A stretch of 64,000 bases of DNA, taken from NCBI RefSeq assembly GCF_001570545.1, contig NZ_BBXD01000011.1:675781-739780 (forward strand). Reading direction: 5' to 3'. Source of the DNA: Herbidospora mongoliensis. Lineage in GTDB: Bacteria; Actinomycetota; Actinomycetes; Streptosporangiales; Streptosporangiaceae. The translations under genes and the position numbers were made by a program. The first letter of the stretch is position 1; each line of letters begins with the position of its first letter. The notes beneath the pieces are model-generated. The model saw nothing but the letters and a program-made list of their open reading frames with translations. It ran no database searches and was not told where the DNA came from. This document shows positions 45,190 through 53,066 of this stretch, one piece after another.

Positions 45190-46235
45190 TCTGGCTGACC
45201 TGGCGCCAGTTCCGCGGGGCGGCGGCGATGACCGCGGTCTTCCTCGTGCTCCTCATCGCCCTCTTGGCCCTGACCGGGCCCGACCTGGCCTCCCGTTACA
45301 CGACCGGGATCGCCGCCTGCGCCCTGGACGACGGGTGCGACCGCTTCTTCGACCTCTTCTTCGACCAGTTCCAGCTCCAGTTCACCGCGCTCAGCGCTCT
45401 GGTCCTGGCCCTGCCGGCGTTCCTGGGCCTCTTCTGGGGGGCGCCGCTGATCACCCGTGAGCTGGAGGCGGGCACCCACCTGCTGGTGTGGAGCCAGGGC
45501 GTCACCCGTGGCCGCTGGCTGGCGGTCAAGCTGGGCCTCATCGGCCTGGTCGCCGTGGGCGCCGCCTGTGTGTGCGGGTTCGCGGTGACCTGGTGGTCGC
45601 AGCCGCTGGACCGGTCGGCCTTTCCGGAGCTGGGGCAGATGACCCCGCTGGTGTTCGGCGCGCGGGGCATCGTCCCGATGGGGTACGCGGCCTTCGCGTT
45701 CGTCCTCGGGGTGACGATCGGCATGCTGGTCCGCCGCACGCTGCCCGCCATGGCCCTCACGCTGGCCGTCTTCGTCGCGATCCAGTTCGCGATGCCGATG
45801 CTGGTCCGGCCTCATCTGATGCCGCCGGTGACCTCCACCCACGAGCTCAGTCGCACGAACGTGGGCAGCATCAACGTCCAGAGGGACGGTGGCGGGACGG
45901 TGCGCCTCGGCATCAAGCCGGCCGTGCCCGGCCAGTCGGGGGCCTGGGTGCTGTCGAGCGCGCTGATCGACCCGTCCGGGAAGGTGGTCTCCGTCGGCGA
46001 CGAGCCGGCCCCCGTCCCGGTCTCCGGGACGTCGGGACCCTGCGCGCCGCAGGCGCAACCCAGCCAGGAGAACTGCCTGGGCGCGGTCAACGCGCTCGGC
46101 TACCGGCAACTGGCGAGCTACCACCCCCTCGACCGCTTCTGGCCGTTCCAGTGGATCGAGACCGGGATCTACGCGGTCCTCACCCTCGGCCTGACGTGGT
46201 TCTCCTTCTGGTGGATCCGGAGACGGCTGTCATGA
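45186..46235 (+). CDS. ABC transporter permease (ABC-2-like)
   Basis: A 349-residue membrane protein. The first helix (TAVFLVLLIALLALTGPDLA) precedes an outside loop, then four helices between residues 75 and 215, an extracytoplasmic domain of about 110 residues (220-330) and a last helix (WIETGIYAVLTLGLTWFSFW). ITRELEAGTHLLVWSQGVTRGRW near residue 95 is a cytoplasmic coupling-helix-like segment. It partners the preceding ATPase. The substrate is unknown. Confidence 0.9.
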   Translation: MIWLTWRQFRGAAAMTAVFLVLLIALLALTGPDLASRYTTGIAACALDDGCDRFFDLFFDQFQLQFTALSALVLALPAFLGLFWGAPLITRELEAGTHLLVWSQGVTRGRWLAVKLGLIGLVAVGAACVCGFAVTWWSQPLDRSAFPELGQMTPLVFGARGIVPMGYAAFAFVLGVTIGMLVRRTLPAMALTLAVFVAIQFAMPMLVRPHLMPPVTSTHELSRTNVGSINVQRDGGGTVRLGIKPAVPGQSGAWVLSSALIDPSGKVVSVGDEPAPVPVSGTSGPCAPQAQPSQENCLGAVNALGYRQLASYHPLDRFWPFQWIETGIYAVLTLGLTWFSFWWIRRRLS

Positions 46236-47608
46236 GGGCGGTGGCGGCCGGGCTCGTCGTCCTGCTGGCGACGGTGACGGCCTGCTCGACGCCGGAACCC
46301 CCGCGCAGCGCGGGCGGCTCGCCGGAGAAGTCGGCCTGCGCGCGGCCCGCGGGCCCTCCCGGCGACGAGACGCCGACCACGATCGACGTGATCGAGCAGG
46401 CGTACTTCTGCATCCTCGGCAACTCCTTCAGCGGCGCGAAACTCGACGCCGGCACGCTGCTGGCCGCCGGATTCACCGCGCTCACCAGGGAACTCAACCG
46501 CGCCGGACGCGACGACCCCGCAGCCGTCATGCCGCCGTTGACCGGCGACAGGACGGCCGACTGGGCCGCGTTCGAGACCGTCTACCGCAAGGTGGCCGGC
46601 CCGGACGAAGCACTGGCCGTCGCCACCCTCCAGGCCATGGTGGCGAGCCTGGGCGACAACCACGCCCGCTGGTCTCCCGGCCAGGAACGGCCACCCGGCT
46701 ACTACGACGGCGACGGCTACGGCCTGGGCCTCCAGGCGAACGCCAGAGGCACGGAGGCCCTCCCGCCGCTGTTCGTCACCGAAGTGCCCGGCGGCGCCGC
46801 GCGGAAAGCCGGGGTGCGCCCGGGAGACATCATCGAGTCGGTCAACGGCTCGGCGCCCTTCGTCGACGGCGAGCCCACCCCGGCGATCGCCGCCCTCTAC
46901 CCGCAGTATCCGGAGGCCCGCCCGGTCGAGGTGGGACTCCGGCGGGAGGACCGCCGCTGGACGGTCACCCTCGAACCCGGCCTCTACCAGCGCGACCTGC
47001 CCTCGTTGCAGGTGGTCCAGTCGCGCCTGCTCGCCGACGACATCGCCTATGTACGGGTCCGCGGCTTCGCCCCCGACGCCGCCAACCGCGTCTTCCGGGC
47101 GGTCTCCAGGCTGCGTACCGGCCGGACCCTGACAGGCATCGTCCTGGACCTGCGCGGCAACGGCGGCGGCAGCCCCGTGGAGGCGACCCGCCTGGTGAGC
47201 GCCTTCGCCCACGGGAAGGCCACCGCCTACATGTGCAACGCCGACGACAACTGCGAGGCCGCCACGACCGACGACACCGTCGAGCTGCTCGGCCTGCCGC
47301 TGGTGGTGCTCGTCGACCGGGGCTGCGCCTCGGCGTGCGAACACTTCTCCTCCGCCGTCAAGGACCTGCGCCTCGGCACCCTGGTCGGCACCCGGACCGC
47401 CGGGATGATCTCCGGCCCGGCGCAGCCCTTCCTGCTCAGGAACAACACGATCCTGAGCTTCCCCACGAGGCACCACCTCGGCCCGAACCGCGAGGTCATC
47501 GACCGGATCGGGGTGCCGCCGGACCAGTACGTCCCGCCGACCCCCGAAGACGCGGCGGCCGGACGCGACCCCGCGCTCGCCAGGGCGCTGACCCTCCTGG
47601 ACGGATGA
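46232..47608 (+). CDS. S41-family peptidase lipoprotein with PDZ domain
   Basis: A 458-residue lipoprotein: signal peptide with lipobox VTAC (Cys 18), a helical N-terminal domain, a PDZ domain (near 165-250, including PLFVTEVPGGAARKAGVRPG) and the S41 peptidase core with DLRGNGGGSPVEATRLV near residue 305. The nucleophile Ser is probably in RGCASACEHFSSAV (near 375). The Lys that follows in CtpA-type enzymes (GEKTFGKG) is replaced by GTRTAG, so the catalytic mechanism may follow the tricorn/IRBP-like branch. It is translated as part of the GntR-ABC operon (4-base overlap), so it may process a transported peptide. Confidence 0.89.
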   Translation: MRAVAAGLVVLLATVTACSTPEPPRSAGGSPEKSACARPAGPPGDETPTTIDVIEQAYFCILGNSFSGAKLDAGTLLAAGFTALTRELNRAGRDDPAAVMPPLTGDRTADWAAFETVYRKVAGPDEALAVATLQAMVASLGDNHARWSPGQERPPGYYDGDGYGLGLQANARGTEALPPLFVTEVPGGAARKAGVRPGDIIESVNGSAPFVDGEPTPAIAALYPQYPEARPVEVGLRREDRRWTVTLEPGLYQRDLPSLQVVQSRLLADDIAYVRVRGFAPDAANRVFRAVSRLRTGRTLTGIVLDLRGNGGGSPVEATRLVSAFAHGKATAYMCNADDNCEAATTDDTVELLGLPLVVLVDRGCASACEHFSSAVKDLRLGTLVGTRTAGMISGPAQPFLLRNNTILSFPTRHHLGPNREVIDRIGVPPDQYVPPTPEDAAAGRDPALARALTLLDG

Positions 47609-48726
47609 TGAGACGCCTCCTCGCCCTGCTGCTGGTCGTGACCGCCTGCTCCGCACCCCCACCGCCCCGGTCGGCCGTCACACCCTCACCGCCCAGCCCC
47701 GCCACCCTGGCCGCACCGACCGGCGACCACCCCGTCGGGACGACGGTCCTGCACCTGACCGACACCTCCCGCCCCGACCCCTGGAACCTCGACGCCAAGG
47801 CCAGAGAGCTCAAGGTCACCCTGTGGTATCCGGGCGAGCCGGGGGCGGGGGCGCGAGCGGCGTACATGAGCCCGAAGGAATCGGAGCTGGTCCTGAGGGG
47901 GTCGAGAGCGGAGGGCGTCCCGCCCGACATGCTGAGCAGAACAGTCGTGTACGCCACCGAGACCGCCCCCGCACCGGGAAGGTTCCCCCTGGTGGTGCTG
48001 TCGCCCGGCTTCACCAAACCGGTGAGCACCCTGACCTCGCTCGCCGAGGACCTGGCCAGCAGGGGATACGTCGTGGCCGGCATCGACCACACCTACGAGA
48101 GCTACGCCACCACCCTGTCCGACGGCCGGGTGACCGAGTGCCTCGCCTGCGACAGCGACACCGACCCGGGCTTCGGCACGGGAGTCGTCCAGAACCGGGC
48201 GGCGGACGTCTCCTTCGTCCTCGACGAACTCCTGTCGAGGCGAAAGGAGATCGACCGCACCCGCATCGCGATGGTCGGCCAGTCGATCGGCGGCGCGAGC
48301 GCCCTGGCGACCATGGCGGCCGACCGGCGGGTCCGGGCCGGAGTCAACCTCGACGGCACGACCTACGCCCGCATCCCCCGCGATTTCGCCCGCCCGTTCA
48401 TGTTCGTCGGCACGCCGGAGCACGCCTCCGGTGGCCGCGACAACTCGTGGGACCGTGACTGGAAACTGCTGACCGGCGGGAAACGGTGGCTCGTGGTGAA
48501 GGGCGCCGACCACCAGTCGTTCACCGACCTCCCGCAGTTGCTGGGCGCCCTCGGCATGAAACCGCTCCTGGGAACCCCGTCCGCCGCCCGGCTGGCCGAG
48601 ATCACCCGCACGTATGTGGCGGCCTTTCTCGACGAACACCTGAAATCGCGTCCCCAGCCCCTTTTGAAAGAGGCGTCGCCGTCCTTTCCCGAAATCGAAT
48701 TCTGTCCGGACGCGTGCGGTGCCTGA
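47605..48726 (+). CDS. alpha/beta hydrolase lipoprotein (PAF-acetylhydrolase-like)
   Basis: A 373-residue lipoprotein starting MMRRLLALLLVVTAC with a lipobox Cys at residue 15 (or 14 from the second Met). The catalytic domain resembles bacterial platelet-activating-factor acetylhydrolase/dienelactone hydrolases: nucleophile Ser in VGQSIGGASA (near 232), oxyanion region VVLSPGFTKPVS, and a His in VKGADHQSFTD near 300. It probably cleaves an acyl ester or a short peptide/lactone at the membrane. It is the last gene of the operon (4-base overlap with the S41 peptidase). Confidence 0.89.
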   Translation: MMRRLLALLLVVTACSAPPPPRSAVTPSPPSPATLAAPTGDHPVGTTVLHLTDTSRPDPWNLDAKARELKVTLWYPGEPGAGARAAYMSPKESELVLRGSRAEGVPPDMLSRTVVYATETAPAPGRFPLVVLSPGFTKPVSTLTSLAEDLASRGYVVAGIDHTYESYATTLSDGRVTECLACDSDTDPGFGTGVVQNRAADVSFVLDELLSRRKEIDRTRIAMVGQSIGGASALATMAADRRVRAGVNLDGTTYARIPRDFARPFMFVGTPEHASGGRDNSWDRDWKLLTGGKRWLVVKGADHQSFTDLPQLLGALGMKPLLGTPSAARLAEITRTYVAAFLDEHLKSRPQPLLKEASPSFPEIEFCPDACGA

Positions 48727-48791
48727 CACCGCCCGCGTCCGGAGGATCTGGCGCGGTGACCGTCTGCGACACTTTCTGGTACTACGGATGA

Positions 48792-49124
48792 ATGACGCGC
48801 AGCCGTAACTACCAGGTTCTTTCTGCCGCCAAAGCCGTCGCCCGAGCGCTCGGCCACGACCCCGCCGACGCGAACCTCCTCGCGATCCAGCTGGCCGCCG
48901 AGGGCCGCCTCGACTGGGACAACAGCGAACTCCTCCTGCTGGCCCTGGAACACCTGGCCGACCTGGCCGGACTCCCCCACGTGGCCGAGACCCTCGGCGT
49001 CACTCCGGAGCAGGCGCGGGAGCTGACCGGGAGCCCTGATTTCCCGGCTCCTCCGTACGTGCTGGCCTCCGGCGCCCTCTGGTCGAAGAAGGACATCACC
49101 GCCTGGCGTCAAGCCGGGCGGTGA
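48792..49124 (+). CDS. small protein with MerR/AlpA-like C-terminus
   Basis: A 110-residue protein. The N-terminal part is helical (NYQVLSAAKAVARALGHDPAD). The C-terminal part, LPHVAETLGVTPEQARELTG then FPAPPYVLASGALWSKKDITAW, has the arrangement of an AlpA/MerR-like helix-turn-helix (helix, turn, then GxLWxxxDxxxW). It may be a DNA-binding protein; the target is unknown. The ATG lacks a strong ribosome-binding site, and the end overlaps the convergent MarR gene by 16 bases. Confidence 0.52.
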   Translation: MTRSRNYQVLSAAKAVARALGHDPADANLLAIQLAAEGRLDWDNSELLLLALEHLADLAGLPHVAETLGVTPEQARELTGSPDFPAPPYVLASGALWSKKDITAWRQAGR

Positions 49125-49582
49125 ACGTCCTGGTCCCAGTCGGGGAACACCGCGCCCACCCCGTTGTCGCCCACGACCCGCCCCAGCAACGCGGCCAGCA
49201 CGCCCCGCTCCCCCGCGGACAGACCCCCGGGCACCTGGGCGACCCGCGCGCACGTCTCGGCGTAGAACACCTCGGCGGTGGAGACGCCCTGCTCCGTGAG
49301 CGCCACCCGCACCACCCGCCCGTCGGACGGATCGGATTCACGCTCGACGAGACCCCGCTGGGCGGTCCGGTCGACGAGTTCGGTGAGACTCGATTTGGCC
49401 AGCCGCATCGTCGTGCCCAGCTCGCTCATCCGATAAGGACGGCTCATCAGCGCGCACAGCAACTGGCCCTGTTGTGGAGTGAGACCGTGGTCACGCGCCG
49501 AATCGGCGTAAACGGCGGAGATCAGAAACGACGTTCGCACCAATGCCGCGACCACCCCGAGATTTTCTCCCACGCCACCCAT
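49109..49582 (-). CDS. MarR-family transcriptional regulator
   Basis: A 157-residue MarR protein: recognition region RMSELGTTMRLAKSSLTELV, then VDRTAQRGLVERESDPSDGRVV and the wing VRVALTEQG. ATG 49582 gives the standard family length; the same frame stays open further upstream but without family-like sequence. The neighbouring genes (small AlpA-like protein, nuclease-like protein) do not indicate its target. Confidence 0.86.
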   Translation of the reverse strand: MGGVGENLGVVAALVRTSFLISAVYADSARDHGLTPQQGQLLCALMSRPYRMSELGTTMRLAKSSLTELVDRTAQRGLVERESDPSDGRVVRVALTEQGVSTAEVFYAETCARVAQVPGGLSAGERGVLAALLGRVVGDNGVGAVFPDWDQDVHRPA

Positions 49583-49629
49583 GCGGCCCAAACTATCGCG
49601 TGGTTCGCCACCCGAACTGGTAATTAATT

Positions 49630-50226
49630 TCAGGCCGCCCGCCTCAGCGGCTCCGGCCGGGGCGCCCGTGTCATCCGCCGCGTGGGCCCGGCTGCCGACT
49701 CGCGGGCCGGCCGATAGAAGTAGTGCGACCCGCCCAGATCCTGCCGATGGCAGGCCCAGCACCGCCCGTCGTACCAGGCGAACCGGTTCTGCCGCTCGCC
49801 GCACTCCACCAGCCAGCACGCCCCCACGGGCACATGCCAACTGGCCGCATCCCCCGGACCAGGCGCTTCGAGGACGACCACGTGGACCTGCTCCCACCAC
49901 CCGGCGCCCCCGGCGACCGCGAGGGCGGCCCGTAACTCCACCGCCTTGGCGAGCCGCTCCCAAGGGGGCCCCTTCACCTCGGCCCAGGCGTTCAACGCCG
50001 GTAAATAGAAATCGGGCACATAAGCCGCACCACTGGGCAGCCGAATGGCCAGTGGTTCGTACTGCCAATAAATTCCCAGCGCATCAAGGGTCGCCGCCCA
50101 GTCGGCCTCGAGTGTCGACCGGAACATGACCCCGTTATAGACGAGCGGCACCGCGCTGATTTCCACCACCGCACCGTGCCATCCCCGCCACCGGCCCCGA
50201 TGCCCGCCGGGACGTTCTGTGGACAA
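49630..50226 (-). CDS. PD-(D/E)XK nuclease-like protein
   Basis: A protein of up to 198 residues. The core GVMFRSTLEADWAATLDALG, then WQYEPLAIRLPSGAAYVPDF followed by ALNAWAEVKGPPWERL, has the Glu, PD and ExK residues of the PD-(D/E)XK nuclease fold, in the order seen in T7-endonuclease-I-like and TnsA-like proteins. A C-terminal Cys-rich part (VECGERQNRFAWYDGRCWAC) resembles a zinc ribbon. One Leu codon is TTA. The start is uncertain: TTG 50226 has poor spacing, and a Val near residue 20 (GTG 50169) is an alternative. No recombinase or phage gene is adjacent. Confidence 0.58.
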   Translation of the reverse strand: MSTERPGGHRGRWRGWHGAVVEISAVPLVYNGVMFRSTLEADWAATLDALGIYWQYEPLAIRLPSGAAYVPDFYLPALNAWAEVKGPPWERLAKAVELRAALAVAGGAGWWEQVHVVVLEAPGPGDAASWHVPVGACWLVECGERQNRFAWYDGRCWACHRQDLGGSHYFYRPARESAAGPTRRMTRAPRPEPLRRAA

Positions 50227-50241
50227 CTCCTTGGCGCTCGG

Positions 50242-50697
50242 TTAGTGCGTCATCTTCGACAGCACGGTTCCGAGCGATTCCTCCTCATAGGCCAGGTGCG
50301 CCAGGAACCGGTCGGCGAGCGCGTCGAGCGCCTTGGCCAGCCGCTCCCGGTTCTCGGCATCCCGTGCGGCGGCCGAGACCTCGTCGAGCAGCCCGGCGAC
50401 GGCGACGTGATCGGCCTCCAGCCGGTCGACGGCCGCGTTCAGATCGGGCGCCATCCTGCGGATGCGTGGGAAGAGCGTCGCGCTCTCGATGCTGTGATGG
50501 GTGTGGACGATCGAGCAGTAGCTCAGGCAGTTGTCCTTGAGCTGGAACAACGGCCCTCGAGTGGAGAGCTTGACCAGCCCCTGCCGGACCTCGCGCAGGT
50601 CGCCCCCGGCCGCCACCTGGTCGGCCATCCGCCGGATCGAGGCCAGGTCACGGCGGAGCATGTTGTGGACGAATTTGAGCTCGGACAGCAGCGACAT
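50242..50697 (-). CDS. hemerythrin HHE-domain protein
   Basis: A 151-residue four-helix protein with hemerythrin-type metal ligands: His in ELKFVHNMLRRDL (near 11), HTHHSIES (near 68), EADHVAVAG (near 98) and HLAYEEES (near 138). Such proteins bind a di-iron centre and respond to oxygen, NO or peroxide. ATG 50697 has GGGGGA 8 bases upstream. It is divergent from a MarR gene across 46 bases containing a small palindrome, so it may be that regulator's target. Confidence 0.85.
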   Translation of the reverse strand: MSLLSELKFVHNMLRRDLASIRRMADQVAAGGDLREVRQGLVKLSTRGPLFQLKDNCLSYCSIVHTHHSIESATLFPRIRRMAPDLNAAVDRLEADHVAVAGLLDEVSAAARDAENRERLAKALDALADRFLAHLAYEEESLGTVLSKMTH

Positions 50698-50717
50698 TCG
50701 TTCAGTCCCCCAGATCA

Positions 50718-50731
50718 TCTGTCTTACAGAC
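50718..50731. promoter_or_regulatory. small palindrome between hemerythrin and MarR genes
   Basis: TCTGT-CTT-ACAGA (50718-50730), overlapping GTCT-TAC-AGAC (50721-50731), lies in the 46-base divergent gap, 13 bases before the MarR ATG. Size and position fit a MarR half-site pair. Short palindromes arise by chance, so confidence is modest. Confidence 0.42.
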
Positions 50732-50743
50732 TATTATCCAACC

Positions 50744-51253
50744 ATGAAGGGACTGCACGAGGACCTCGGGTTCAACCTGGGGGTACTTTTCCGGGCATAC
50801 GTGAAGGCGTCCCACGCCGTCCTCGACCACATCCCGGGCGGCCCACGCGGCTACCAGGTGCTGACGGCGGCCGTCCACGGCGCCGCGGGCAGCCAGGTGA
50901 TCCTCGGCAGGGAACTCGGCGTCGACCGCACGGTGATGACCTACCTGCTCGACGACCTGGAGAAAGCCGGTCTCGTCCGCCGCGAGCCCGACCCGAAGGA
51001 CCGCCGCAACCGCAGGATCGCGATCACCCCCCAGGGCCACGAGGTGTGGGAGGCGGCGGAGCGGAGGCTCCAGGCCGTCAACACCCACCTCCTGGGCGAC
51101 CTCCCCGCCCCCGAGTCGGCCGCCTTCCGCCAGACCCTGGAACACCTCGCGCAGAAGGCCAATGCCACCGACCCCGTCGACCACGAGTGCCGGCTCGTCG
51201 AGGACCTGTCACCCGTCGAGGGTCCACAACGCGGACATCGGAAGGGCACGTAG
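50744..51253 (+). CDS. MarR-family transcriptional regulator
   Basis: A 169-residue MarR regulator: QVILGRELGVDRTVMTYLLD then DLEKAGLVRREPDPKDRRNR, wing RIAITPQG. The C-terminal helices are standard and the last 30 residues, rich in Glu and His, form an extension. It is divergent from the hemerythrin gene. Its 3' end overlaps the convergent DUF4143 ATPase gene by 45 bases, an unusually long convergent overlap. Confidence 0.91.
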   Translation: MKGLHEDLGFNLGVLFRAYVKASHAVLDHIPGGPRGYQVLTAAVHGAAGSQVILGRELGVDRTVMTYLLDDLEKAGLVRREPDPKDRRNRRIAITPQGHEVWEAAERRLQAVNTHLLGDLPAPESAAFRQTLEHLAQKANATDPVDHECRLVEDLSPVEGPQRGHRKGT

Positions 51254-52456
51254 CCGATCTCCGAACGGGAGTGCCTGCGCACCCGCGTACAGCACGAATC
51301 CGGCCCGAAACCGAGGGCCGAGACGATCGGCCAGGTGCCGCAGTCCGCGGAAGTCGTCACCCCGCACGGTCTCAGAGGCCTTGACCTCGATACCGACGAC
51401 CTCGCCGGACGCGTTTTCCAGCACCATGTCGACTTCGATCATGTCCCGGTCACGGTAATGAAAGAGCTGGACGGGCTCCTCAGCCCAGGTCAGCTGCCGA
51501 GCGACCTCGCCGATCGCGAAGTTCTCCAGCAAGGGCCCGACGGGAGCGGAGATGTCGCGGGAACGTTCGGAGGACATGCCGATCAGCCGACCCGCGAGAC
51601 CGCTGTCGGTGAAGATCAGTTTTGGGGTGGAGATCGCCCGCCGGGTCAGGTTCGACGACCAGGCCGGCACCCGTTTCACCACGAAGACGAGTTCCAGCAG
51701 ATCGAGGTAGCGGGTGAGGGTCATCCGCGACAGCCCCACGTCACCGGCGATCGACTGCACCACCAAGAGCCCGGCCATCCGCGCGGCGACGACCGCCAGC
51801 AGGCGGCGCATCTCAGCCGGTCGCTCGATGTCGGAGATCTGACGGACGTCTCGGCTGATCAGATCGGTGACGTAGGAGTCGAAGAAACGATTTCGACGAC
51901 GTCCTGGATCACGACGGACGGCCTCGGGATAGCCGCCCCGAAGAGCTCGATCGACGTAGTCACCCTTGTGATACGGACTCGGCGGGACCTCCACATCGGC
52001 GCCCCGGGCGAAAATCCGATCGACGAACCCGTCGGAGGTGCCCTCGATCTCCCCTTGCGAGAGCGGCCAGAGCTCGATGGTCTCCGTACGGCCCGGCAGC
52101 GTGTCGGGCAGGTCGCGCAGGCTCAGCAGCCGGGCCGAACCCGTCAGGAGGAACCGTCCCGGGCGCGGGTCTTGGTCCACTGTGTGCTTGATCGGGAGCA
52201 GCAACTGAGGCGCACGCTGGATCTCGTCGATCAGCATCAAACCGTCGTGGCGGACGAAGCTCACCGGGTCTTCTTCTGCCGCCCCCAGAACCGCCGGGTC
52301 GTCGAGGTAGAACTCGCGCGCTCCCTGCAGGCCCTGAGTCACCAGGCCCGCCAGAGTGCTCTTACCGACCTGCCGTGCACCGTTGACCACAACGACCCGG
52401 GTGTCTGTGAGTGCTTCGAGGGTCATCTTCTCGGCATGTCTCGCGTACAGCGCCAT
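51209..52456 (-). CDS. AAA-like ATPase with DUF4143 domain
   Basis: A 415-residue protein of the common AAA_14/DUF4143 type. Walker A GARQVGKST lies at residues 27-35, Walker B LMLIDEIQRAP near 75, and sensor-1 FLLTGSARLLS near 107. The C-terminal DUF4143 domain is a restriction-endonuclease-like fold (VQLFHYRDRDMIEVDMVLE, VVGIEVKASETVRGDD with Asp, Glu and Lys spaced as in PD-(D/E)XK). These ATPases are abundant and of unsettled function. Starting near 52456, it is preceded by three 23-base tandem repeats. Confidence 0.9.
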   Translation of the reverse strand: MALYARHAEKMTLEALTDTRVVVVNGARQVGKSTLAGLVTQGLQGAREFYLDDPAVLGAAEEDPVSFVRHDGLMLIDEIQRAPQLLLPIKHTVDQDPRPGRFLLTGSARLLSLRDLPDTLPGRTETIELWPLSQGEIEGTSDGFVDRIFARGADVEVPPSPYHKGDYVDRALRGGYPEAVRRDPGRRRNRFFDSYVTDLISRDVRQISDIERPAEMRRLLAVVAARMAGLLVVQSIAGDVGLSRMTLTRYLDLLELVFVVKRVPAWSSNLTRRAISTPKLIFTDSGLAGRLIGMSSERSRDISAPVGPLLENFAIGEVARQLTWAEEPVQLFHYRDRDMIEVDMVLENASGEVVGIEVKASETVRGDDFRGLRHLADRLGPRFRAGFVLYAGAQALPFGDRLRALPMSALWTLDG

Positions 52457-52487
52457 GCAGCGAGTTTACCGAGCTAGACATATCTAC

Positions 52488-52556
52488 GTGGGCATCCTGC
52501 CGGACATCTGGTGGGCATCCTGCCGGACGTTCGGTGGGCATTCTGCCGTATAGGTG
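52488..52556. repeat. three tandem 23-bp repeats
   Basis: Three units of exactly 23 bases start at 52488, 52511 and 52534. Each opens with GTGGGCAT(C/T)CTGCCG. Units 1 and 2 share the first 18 bases, and unit 3 is degenerate after base 15. They fill the gap between the DUF4143 gene start (52456, minus) and the WYL gene stop (52561, minus), so they sit upstream of the ATPase promoter. They may be binding sites or the multiple terminal repeats of a decayed mobile element. Confidence 0.8.
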
Positions 52557-52560
52557 ACGG

Positions 52561-53019
52561 TCAGAGGGGCAGCGCTGACGACAGGTCGGTCAGTCGTTGT
52601 CTGCTCGGTTCTGGATAGCGTTCGTCGAGGACCTCGGCCCGGGTGATCCGGTCGACCCGGAAGACCCGGACGTCCTCGCGTAACCGGCACCAGGCCACCA
52701 GATACCAGAAGCCGCCGCGCCCGCCCAGCATGATGCTCGGTTCGAGGTCGCGGGTGGTGACCTCGCTCTTGCTGTTCAGATAGTCGATGCGCAGGACGCG
52801 GCGGCCGGTGAGGGCCCGGTCGATGGCCCGTTTGACCTCTTCGGTCCCGTCGATCGTGTAGCCGCCGAGGTCGAGCCGGATCGGCACCCCTTCGCTCTGG
52901 AGCTTGGCGATGTCTCTGATCACGGTGCGTTTGCTCACGCCGAGCCGCCCCGCGAGGTCTTTGGCGGCCAACTGTCCGTTGCTCCGCAGCTCCTCTACCA
53001 GCGCGCGTCGACGGTCCAT
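52561..53019 (-). CDS. short WYL-domain transcriptional regulator
   Basis: A 152-residue regulator: helix-turn-helix QLAAKDLAGRLGVSKRTVIR, wing and linker, then a WYL domain (GRRVLRIDYLNSKSEV to FWYLVAWCRLREDVRVFRVD). Full YafY-type proteins run to about 230-320 residues; here the linker between the HTH and the WYL domain is nearly absent and there is no WCX region. It is either a compact variant or a deletion product. ATG 53019 begins the HTH helix; an upstream extension of 34 residues is open but unsupported. Confidence 0.77.
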   Translation of the reverse strand: MDRRRALVEELRSNGQLAAKDLAGRLGVSKRTVIRDIAKLQSEGVPIRLDLGGYTIDGTEEVKRAIDRALTGRRVLRIDYLNSKSEVTTRDLEPSIMLGGRGGFWYLVAWCRLREDVRVFRVDRITRAEVLDERYPEPSRQRLTDLSSALPL

Positions 53020-53066
53020 GACGCCGACGTTACGTGCGGTGAGCGACAAATCCTGGTATTTCCCAG

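Noticed and set aside
45488..46231. N-terminal extension of the S41 peptidase frame into the permease gene
   Set aside because: The lipoprotein signal begins exactly at ATG 46232, overlapping the permease stop, while the extension is Arg/Pro-rich out-of-frame sequence.
52561..53019. WYL gene as a pseudogene
   Set aside because: Both HTH and WYL core are intact without stops or frameshifts; short length could be natural, so I kept it as a gene and noted the shortness.
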